Below are positions 6,536-10,584 of a stretch of 10,584 bases of DNA, one piece after another (positions within the stretch are counted from its first letter, which is position 1; each line of letters begins with the position of its first letter). Position numbers and translations under genes: made by a program. Below the pieces are notes generated by a model that was not told where the DNA came from, made no database searches, and was given only the letters and a program-made list of their open reading frames with translations. Source of the DNA: Candidatus Hermodarchaeota archaeon (GTDB lineage: Archaea; Asgardarchaeota; Hermodarchaeia; Hermodarchaeales; Hermodarchaeaceae); the NCBI GenBank assembly GCA_016840185.1, contig JAEOSV010000164.1, positions 1 to 10,584 of the forward strand. Reading direction: 5' to 3'.

Positions 6536-7753
6536 ATGGCTGTGGATGCAGATGTTGTTATTGTTGGTGCAGGTCCCGCTGGTAGCCTAGCGGCTCGACA
6601 ACTTGCCCGCAAAGGTCACTCTGTCCTGCTTTTAGAAGAGCATACTGAAGTTGGTCGACCAGTCCACTGTGCAGGGCTCATCGGTATCGAAGGATTACGA
6701 AATAATGGTATTCTACCAAGTTCTGATGTTATTCTTCAACGAGTTCGGAGATCAATTTTCCATTCTCCATCGGGAAGCCAATTAATACTCGCCAAAGAAG
6801 ACCCACATGCTTTCGTTCTCAGTCGAGATAGACTGGACCAACAGATTGCCAAAGAAGCAGAAGCCGCTGGAACGACAGTACAACTTGAAACCCGAGTAAC
6901 AGGGGTTCATCGTGAACAGGATCAAATGCGAGTAGGAATTACGGAAAAAGGGGTGAAACAAGAGCTTCGAACCAAGTTTGTGGTCAACGCTGAGGGGATA
7001 AATGCGCAATTAATGAAACCTTTCAATCTTCCCCGACCGAAAAGACAGTATATGCTTCCAGCTCTCCAATATGAAGTCAGCAACGTGTCGCTTCCTACAG
7101 ATACGGTTCACCTCTTTTTTGATACAAAGCTTGCAAAAGACTTCTTCGCCTGGGTAATTCCTCTAACTTCTAATTCTGCACGAGTTGGACTCGCAACTGC
7201 ACACAAACAAGCACCTGTTGCTTTGGACAAATTTCTCAAAAAATGCTCTTTAACGTCAGGTGCAAAAATCGAGAACCGCTACGGAGGTATTGTGTATTCC
7301 GGAGGGCCTTCCACAAAAACAGTGGCTCCCCGTTTTGTGAATATTGGAGATGCTGCTGGGCAAACCAAGGCAACGACCGGCGGAGGAGTCGTGGCTGGAG
7401 GAGCTTGTGCAATCATGGCTGCTTCAAGTATTCATCAGTCGTTAAAGACCGACCACTACAATCACGCAGAACTCCAACGCTACGAACGTACGTGGAAACG
7501 CAGTTGGGGGCGCCAACTCCAACTCATGTCCCTGCTTCGTCGATTGGTCAACACCCTCAGCAACGATGAGTTGGATCACCTTTTTACTAGTCTTCGACGA
7601 AGCAAAGCTCGAGAAATAATCGAACATGAAGGAGATATTGACCGACAGGGCCGAGTTATCATGGCTGCATTTACTTCTCCTATCTTATTACGAAGCGTCT
7701 TACGTCTTTTGTTTTCAAAAGTTCGGTTTTTACCAAAAGTGCTCTGGGGCTAG
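6536..7753 (+). CDS. Geranylgeranyl reductase family FAD-dependent oxidoreductase
   Basis: A flavoprotein of the family that saturates the double bonds of geranylgeranyl chains in archaeal membrane lipids, or related isoprenoids. The 405 residues match GGR length. The N-terminal FAD-binding segment is VVIVGAGPAGSLAA (7-20), ending the strand with LLLEE (31-35). GRPVHCAGLIG (40-50) carries the Cys-Ala-Gly family motif near the flavin. FFAWVIPL (203-210) matches the GGR substrate-site motif (Y/F-x-W-x-x-P). The second FAD motif is GDAAGQTKATTGGGV (271-285). The C-terminal 100 residues are basic and helical, and may touch the membrane. ATG 6536 is chosen; a GTG at 6533 directly precedes it. Paralogues are common in archaea, so the exact substrate is open. 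Confidence 0.88.
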   Translation: MAVDADVVIVGAGPAGSLAARQLARKGHSVLLLEEHTEVGRPVHCAGLIGIEGLRNNGILPSSDVILQRVRRSIFHSPSGSQLILAKEDPHAFVLSRDRLDQQIAKEAEAAGTTVQLETRVTGVHREQDQMRVGITEKGVKQELRTKFVVNAEGINAQLMKPFNLPRPKRQYMLPALQYEVSNVSLPTDTVHLFFDTKLAKDFFAWVIPLTSNSARVGLATAHKQAPVALDKFLKKCSLTSGAKIENRYGGIVYSGGPSTKTVAPRFVNIGDAAGQTKATTGGGVVAGGACAIMAASSIHQSLKTDHYNHAELQRYERTWKRSWGRQLQLMSLLRRLVNTLSNDELDHLFTSLRRSKAREIIEHEGDIDRQGRVIMAAFTSPILLRSVLRLLFSKVRFLPKVLWG

Positions 7754-7769
7754 TCTACTCGAAAATGAG

Positions 7770-8114
7770 TTAGTATTCACGCCAGGTCTGGTTACACTTG
7801 GTGCAGCGATAAAATGTAGTCATCGCTTCGTCCCCTGAACGAGTCTGGACCTGCCAATAATAGGCTTCTTTGTGACTGCATTTCGAACAAATTGCTCGTA
7901 CGGTGGGCATCGTCCTTTGTTCAAGCAGCTTTTCGTCGATTACAACAACTTCCTCTTTTTCAGGGATATGATTGATTTTGTCACCGTAGCGATACTTTTC
8001 TTTAGTTTTTGAGGTGAGGCGTTTCGTGTATCCACAGCTTTGACAGAGTAAAACCTGTTTTTTCCCATCTTTTTGGGGGGTTAAAATGCTTGAACAGTCG
8101 GGACAAAATTCCAT
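7770..8114 (-). CDS. tfs: Transcription factor S (TFS, TFIIS/RPB9-like cleavage factor)
   Basis: Rescues backtracked RNA polymerase by stimulating cleavage of the nascent RNA. The 114 residues are the normal TFS length. It has two zinc ribbons: C4, C7, C24, C27 at the N-terminus (RPB9-like) and C76, C79, C104, C107 at the C-terminus (TFIIS-like). The C-terminal hairpin QTRSGDEAMTTFYRC (90-104) holds the acidic pair D95-E96 that reaches the polymerase active site, so this copy should be cleavage-competent. ATG 8114 is preceded by GGAGA 9 nt upstream. It is the last gene of the leftward cluster and converges on the GGR-like gene, with 16 bp between them. Confidence 0.95.
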   Translation of the reverse strand: MEFCPDCSSILTPQKDGKKQVLLCQSCGYTKRLTSKTKEKYRYGDKINHIPEKEEVVVIDEKLLEQRTMPTVRAICSKCSHKEAYYWQVQTRSGDEAMTTFYRCTKCNQTWREY

Positions 8115-8181
8115 TTATTCGTATCTCCGGAATGGTAGGGATTGGAATGCTAACCAGAAAATGCATAAGAATGTATTGGCT
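8115..8181 (-). promoter_or_regulatory. Spacer upstream of tfs, weak promoter candidate
   Basis: The 67-bp gap between the RNase III-fold gene and tfs holds an AT-rich TTCTTATGCATTTTC (about 8155-8169, minus strand), about 50 bp before the tfs ATG. This distance suits a TATA box, but the match is poor. Confidence 0.25.
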
Positions 8182-8649
8182 TTACACGGTGTTTAGGGAC
8201 TGGTCGCGCTCCCATATCTGCTGTAAAAGCACTGAAAAGCCCATGGCAATCGAATCGATTCGCTCCGCCTTCGACTGTTTGGTTCCAACACCGGTTTTTA
8301 GAAACTGTTCTTGCAAAGTTGTCGCCGCCTCTGGAATAGAAAAATAACCACGGAGCCATCCAAAGGCAATCATCGCCTCAACGCAGTCTCCGAGCCCATG
8401 GGCGTCAAGGCGTGATGGGGCAAGATGACGGAGATCTGCGAATCGAAGTGCGGCAGCAAGGATTTTTCCTGAAACCTTTTCGCCTTCAAATTGCCTTAAC
8501 TGAATGCTCAATGCAAGAGAAAATAGTAGATTCGTAAGGGGGTCGCCTAGTTTGGCTAATTCTTTATGCCGCATTGCGGAATCAATCGAGTGAATGCCTT
8601 CAGCTTCGAGAAGTGCTTGTAAATCCTCGAATGTAGACACGCCGGTCAC
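8182..8649 (-). CDS. RNase III-fold protein, mini-III-like (no dsRBD)
   Basis: A 155-residue, mostly helical protein. KELAKLGDPLTNLLFSLAL (29-47) parallels the RNase III signature (ERLEFLGDAVL), placing D36 at a catalytic Asp position. GLGDCVEAMIAFGWLRG (85-101) parallels the second acidic motif (ADxxEAxxGAxYLD), with D88 and E91 at the proper spacing. The family's first Glu is not exactly aligned; E30 is one position off. VSGKILAAAL (59-68) fills the middle helix. There is no double-stranded-RNA-binding domain; the tail (about 120-155) is a charged helix. Similar stand-alone proteins are annotated in archaea as ribonuclease III family protein. The GTG at 8649 overlaps the rpo11 stop by 4 nt, indicating coupled translation. 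The substrate is unknown; rRNA is a reasonable guess from bacterial mini-III. Confidence 0.72.
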   Translation of the reverse strand: MTGVSTFEDLQALLEAEGIHSIDSAMRHKELAKLGDPLTNLLFSLALSIQLRQFEGEKVSGKILAAALRFADLRHLAPSRLDAHGLGDCVEAMIAFGWLRGYFSIPEAATTLQEQFLKTGVGTKQSKAERIDSIAMGFSVLLQQIWERDQSLNTV

Positions 8650-8936
8650 ACGGCTTTGAGGGCTTTTTGAAACTCGCTGCGGAGTTGTTCAGTTCGGTCT
8701 ATAAGCTTTTGAGCCGCCTGTTTGAACACGTTAATGGCCTTGACTTTTCCATCGGTTCGAATAATGAACCGAGCACTGCGTTCTAACGGGTGGGGTACAG
8801 AATAACCTGCAAAGGTTAGGTGTTTATCTTCAAAGAGAATTTCCCGGAGGGGATTACACAGGGTGTGTCCTTCGCCTTCGATGTCTAGTTCCAGTTCTTT
8901 GGCAGTGTTTTTGATGATATTGATGTTCATGACCAT
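8646..8936 (-). CDS. rpo11: DNA-directed RNA polymerase subunit Rpo11 (subunit L)
   Basis: The archaeal counterpart of eukaryotic RPB11/AC19; with Rpo3 it forms the alpha-like platform on which RNA polymerase assembles. The 96 residues match the family. LDIEGEGHTLCNPLREIL (17-34) is the signature helix and loop of the alpha-dimerisation domain, followed by FAGYSVPHPLE (42-52) and a long C-terminal helix. The start may be ATG 8936 or the ATG two codons later (8930); both fit. A TATA-like box lies at 8983-8990. Its stop overlaps the start of the RNase III-fold gene by 4 nt (GTGA). Confidence 0.95.
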   Translation of the reverse strand: MVMNINIIKNTAKELELDIEGEGHTLCNPLREILFEDKHLTFAGYSVPHPLERSARFIIRTDGKVKAINVFKQAAQKLIDRTEQLRSEFQKALKAV

Positions 8937-8982
8937 CGAATCCTTGGTGTTTTTTGAGGCAGGCAGACCCTACACAACTCTA

Positions 8983-8990
8983 CTTTTAAC
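8983..8990 (-). promoter_or_regulatory. TATA box candidate for rpo11
   Basis: The minus strand reads GTTAAAAG here, about 50 bp before the rpo11 start. With normal spacing transcription would start near 8960. It suggests that rpo11, the RNase III-fold gene and tfs can be transcribed separately from csl4. Confidence 0.4.
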
Positions 8991-9316
8991 TTTGTTGGAG
9001 AGCTATCTCAGCCTTGAAGGTCAGAGTTGGTTCGAGGAGGCTAAAGCATTCTCTGTAATGATTCTTGATATGCCCGACTGGAGTGATATTGTACCAGTCA
9101 TTAGGCGACAGGGCTGGATCTACGTGCATGATGCCCCCTCCGGCAGGTGCAAGAAATTCCCCTGAACAAGGGGCAGGTGCGGGGCGGAGAAGCGTTAGAA
9201 CCTGGTAAGTTTTGGGCAAAACGCGCTTTGGCGACGAGTGTAATAGGAAGTGAAAAGTCCGAAGCCCTATCAGTAATGAGGGGGAGGATGTCGCAGTGTT
9301 GTGACACTTGAATCCA
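8991..9316. ncRNA. Long gene-free region, candidate unidentified structured RNA
   Basis: The 380 bp between the 74-residue gene and rpo11 hold no ORF with codons or composition like the neighbours. By count, 9121-9240 is about 58% GC, above the surrounding genes. Hairpins seen by eye: 8998-9009 (GAGA/TCTC), 9010-9042 (AGCCT/AGGCT), 9047-9060 (CATT/AATG), 9072-9114 (GCCC/GGGC enclosing GACTGG/CCAGTC at 9076-9099), 9138-9189 (CTCCG/CGGAG enclosing CCCCT/AGGGG at 9159-9173), 9209-9222 (GTTTT/AAAAC), 9243-9270 (ATAGG/CCTAT) and 9295-9308 (AGTGT/ACACT). The strand is undecided; a weak TATA-like ATTTATC (about 9346-9352, minus) would suit a leftward RNA starting near 9320. I find no SRP RNA GGAA-loop domain. 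The minus strand has a faint RNase P-like ACAGAGAATGCTTTA (9039-9053), too weak for a call. Confidence 0.35.
9142..9180. repeat. 9-bp direct repeat GGCAGGTGC within the candidate RNA
   Basis: GGCAGGTGC occurs at 9142-9150 and again at 9172-9180, on either side of the CCCCT/AGGGG hairpin (9159-9173) and inside the CTCCG/CGGAG stem. The two copies are 30 bp apart. The second copy overlaps the 3' arm of the inner hairpin. Confidence 0.6.
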
Positions 9317-9541
9317 TCAAGCTGGCGGAATTTCCTTTGAATCGCGATAAATTGCTTGAGCACGGTTCACTGCTTTTCGAACTTGTTCAGGGTCTCCACG
9401 TAGAGTGACAACAATACCGCGTTGACCTGCTTTGATATGAAAGCTAAGTTTTAGCTTCTTTTTCAGTTGGTCGATGAAATTAATTTGAGCTTGAGCGCCA
9501 GTTACTGGGAATGTGAGGCTCTTTTTGGTCCATCGAGCCAC
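9317..9541 (-). CDS. Uncharacterised 74-residue protein of the csl4-rpo11 cluster
   Basis: A small basic protein (MARWTKKSLTFPV start) that I cannot assign. The pattern of hydrophobic and charged residues suggests strand (8-13), helix (16-31), two strands (32-37 and 43-48) and a helix (49-68), a beta-alpha-beta-beta-alpha order. That order is shared by several small RNA-binding or scaffold folds, including KEOPS subunit Pcc1, but the Pcc1 sequence signature is not evident. The GTG at 9541 follows the csl4 stop by 15 nt, with a GGAG about 10 nt upstream, so it is very likely co-transcribed with csl4. The setting suggests an RNA-related job; nothing in the sequence proves one. Confidence 0.7.
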   Translation of the reverse strand: MARWTKKSLTFPVTGAQAQINFIDQLKKKLKLSFHIKAGQRGIVVTLRGDPEQVRKAVNRAQAIYRDSKEIPPA

Positions 9542-9556
9542 CCTTGTTCGACTCCC

Positions 9557-10171
9557 TTACGCCTCGGGGGGTGCCTTCTCTTCTGAAGGTTCAGCGCTGG
9601 GAGGTTTTCCATAATGTTGTGAAAGCTTCCGCTGTTCGTAATTCCCACACTCAAAACATTCCAAACGGCGTCCCTGTAAATGAAGTGGTTCGCCACATCG
9701 GCTACAAGATGCTTGAATAACACCATAACGTGAACCAACGGTGGAAAGTCGTGCCATCCCATCAGCTTGTTGTTGAACCCGAGCGATAATTACGTCACCT
9801 GGGGCAAAGATGTCCCGCATCTGATCAATATAGCCCCCTGCGGCGTTTTTGATAAATAGGTACCCCGAAAATGTGACGGGGCATTCTTGATCCTCAATTT
9901 GAAAGATGTTCACAATGGCAGATTTCTTCGTTACATGTTGAATGTTGCCAAAGACTATGTCATTTCGTGTAGGGTAAACTGGTTTGCGTGTTGTTGCTTC
10001 AACGCTAATTTTTCGTTCCCTCATATCTATGTGGACTAGGCCAGTGATGTTTGCATAAATGACATCGTCTTCATCTTGAAATGTTCCTTCTCCGGGGAGG
10101 AACTCTTCGATTACTCCTAGCCTTTCACCGGGTAATACCGAATCTCCCTCTTTGATACGTTGACCGGTCAT
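9557..10171 (-). CDS. csl4: Exosome complex subunit Csl4
   Basis: RNA-binding cap protein of the archaeal exosome, which threads RNA into the Rrp41/Rrp42 ring and links it to DnaG. The 204 residues hold an N-terminal domain with VLPGERLGVIEEFLPGEGT (12-30; PGE.LG..EE..PG.GT is a Csl4 signature), an S1 RNA-binding domain (about 70-145; PGDVIIARVQ at 124-133), and a C-terminal zinc ribbon C156-x2-C159 and C172-x2-C175 (CSRCGEPL...CFECGNYEQRKL). A proline/glutamate-rich tail follows the ribbon (about 189-204), longer than the ribbon needs. The ATG at 10171 overlaps the methylase stop by 4 nt, a sign of coupled translation. Confidence 0.95.
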   Translation of the reverse strand: MTGQRIKEGDSVLPGERLGVIEEFLPGEGTFQDEDDVIYANITGLVHIDMRERKISVEATTRKPVYPTRNDIVFGNIQHVTKKSAIVNIFQIEDQECPVTFSGYLFIKNAAGGYIDQMRDIFAPGDVIIARVQQQADGMARLSTVGSRYGVIQASCSRCGEPLHLQGRRLECFECGNYEQRKLSQHYGKPPSAEPSEEKAPPEA

Positions 10172-10584
10172 ACATTTTTCTCCTGTTTTTCTATACGGTA
10201 AAAATCAACCTGAATGTTGTGTCTTTTTTTCTCATGAAAGTGCATTGTTGCTGGAAGTGCCATTGACATTTCCTGAACAAATGAGATTCGTCCTCCTAAA
10301 TCCGAAACAAACTGGGTAATGAATTTTCGCCCGCCTTCCGACGCTTTATGCAAGGAGTAAATTACCTTACCAATGTCTAAGGCTTTTTGGAGAAAGGGTT
10401 GATCAGCATGAACCTGTTGAACTCCAAAAGGCGCGTTCATTAACACCGTATCTGCTTGCGCAGTGATTGTCTCAATATCTTGTGTGACGAATTCGATTCG
10501 CTCTTGCACACCAACTTGAACAGCGTTTTGTTCTGCCACATTTAATACTTTCGAATCAATGTCGATACCCACGACTTTTCGCGC
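10168..10584 (-). CDS. METTL5-like RNA methyltransferase (COG2263 type), N-terminus outside window
   Basis: The frame runs off the right edge; 138 residues are visible and the SAM-binding glycine motif lies outside. VVGIDID is the acidic second strand that binds the SAM ribose. LMNAPFGVQQVHADQPFLQK is the catalytic motif IV region, usually NPPFG in N6-adenine methylases; here the first Pro is Ala. VIYSLHKA, a short stretch further on, is characteristic of the archaeal COG2263/METTL5 family. METTL5 makes a single m6A in small-subunit rRNA in eukaryotes; the archaeal target is inferred to be similar. Its stop overlaps the csl4 start by 4 nt. Confidence 0.85.
   Translation of the reverse strand, partial: ARKVVGIDIDSKVLNVAEQNAVQVGVQERIEFVTQDIETITAQADTVLMNAPFGVQQVHADQPFLQKALDIGKVIYSLHKASEGGRKFITQFVSDLGGRISFVQEMSMALPATMHFHEKKRHNIQVDFYRIEKQEKNV

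Noticed and set aside
8929..9165. + strand ORF starting inside the rpo11 start region, with a protein-like stretch near its C-terminus
   Set aside because: It runs antisense to the rpo11 start and promoter, has no ribosome site, matches no family I know, and ends inside the hairpin-rich region. Kept only as an alternative reading of the gap.
9126..9165. C/D box small RNA (ATGATG ... CTGA)
   Set aside because: The box C match is partial, no C'/D' boxes are seen, and the CTGA lies within a hairpin. Expected by chance.
8991..9316. Signal recognition particle RNA
   Set aside because: I looked on both strands for the conserved helix 8 GGAA loop with its AGCAG-type internal loop and for pairing of the 5' and 3' ends, and found neither.
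9039..9334. RNase P RNA on the minus strand, from GGAAATTCCGCC (9323-9334) to ACAGAGAATGCTTTA (9039-9053)
   Set aside because: The two motifs only loosely match conserved regions I and V, the first lies inside a coding sequence, and no further conserved regions are recognisable. A covariance-model search would settle it.
8986..9363. Minus strand ORF of 125 residues through the gene-free region
   Set aside because: Composition is unlike the neighbours, it overlaps the end of the 74-residue gene in another frame, and no domain is recognisable.
9317..9541. KEOPS subunit Pcc1
   Set aside because: Size and predicted strand/helix order fit, but the characteristic Pcc1 sequence pattern is not visible, so the gene is left unassigned.
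1..10584. CRISPR arrays, insertion sequences, phage or defence genes
   Set aside because: No repeat-spacer pattern, transposase, integrase or inverted-repeat ends were seen. The content is core genes.

Overview
The window is archaeal chromosomal DNA. Nearly every gene belongs to archaeal information processing: ribosomal proteins eL38 and eL40, RNA polymerase subunit Rpo11, transcription factor S, exosome subunit Csl4, a METTL5-type RNA methylase, Pth2, archaeal TruD, a NusA-like zinc/KH protein, and a geranylgeranyl-reductase-family flavoprotein of the kind used on archaeal lipids. A tRNA-Val gene carries an intron next to the anticodon. Promoter-like TTTTAA boxes lie 40-50 bp ahead of several starts. 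eL38 is mainly known from the TACK/Asgard side of the archaea and is missing from most Euryarchaeota, so I lean to that side, but the phylum cannot be fixed from this window.

Layout. 1-114 is the tail of an unidentified membrane protein (+). From 144 to 3298 everything reads leftward. In transcription order it is an Lrp/AsnC-like regulator, sucC and sucD (succinate-CoA ligase), eL40, an intron-containing tRNA-Val(CAC) only 14 nt after the eL40 stop, and eL38 with its own promoter. 3489-3998 (+) is the zinc/KH protein, convergent with truD. pth2 and truD (leftward, 5719-4012) form a translation/tRNA pair. HAD hydrolase and GGR-like flavoprotein (rightward, 5818-7753) form a second pair. From 7770 to the right edge all coding genes read leftward: METTL5-like methylase (cut by the edge), csl4, an uncharacterised 74-residue protein, about 380 bp without a convincing gene, rpo11, an RNase III-fold protein and tfs.

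How the genes fit together. The right-hand block joins RNA synthesis (Rpo11, TFS cleavage factor), RNA processing and decay (Csl4 exosome cap, RNase III-like protein) and RNA modification (METTL5-like) with 4-nt start/stop overlaps, as in an operon. The left block places succinyl-CoA metabolism under a likely local regulator, beside a ribosomal protein/tRNA cluster.

Least explained are the 8991-9316 gap, which is locally GC-rich, packed with short hairpins and contains a 9-bp direct repeat, so it may be an unidentified structured RNA; the 74-residue protein between csl4 and that gap; and the RNase III-fold protein, which keeps most of the catalytic acids but has no dsRNA-binding domain. Calls rest on motif recognition by eye; no database search or RNA folding was run.
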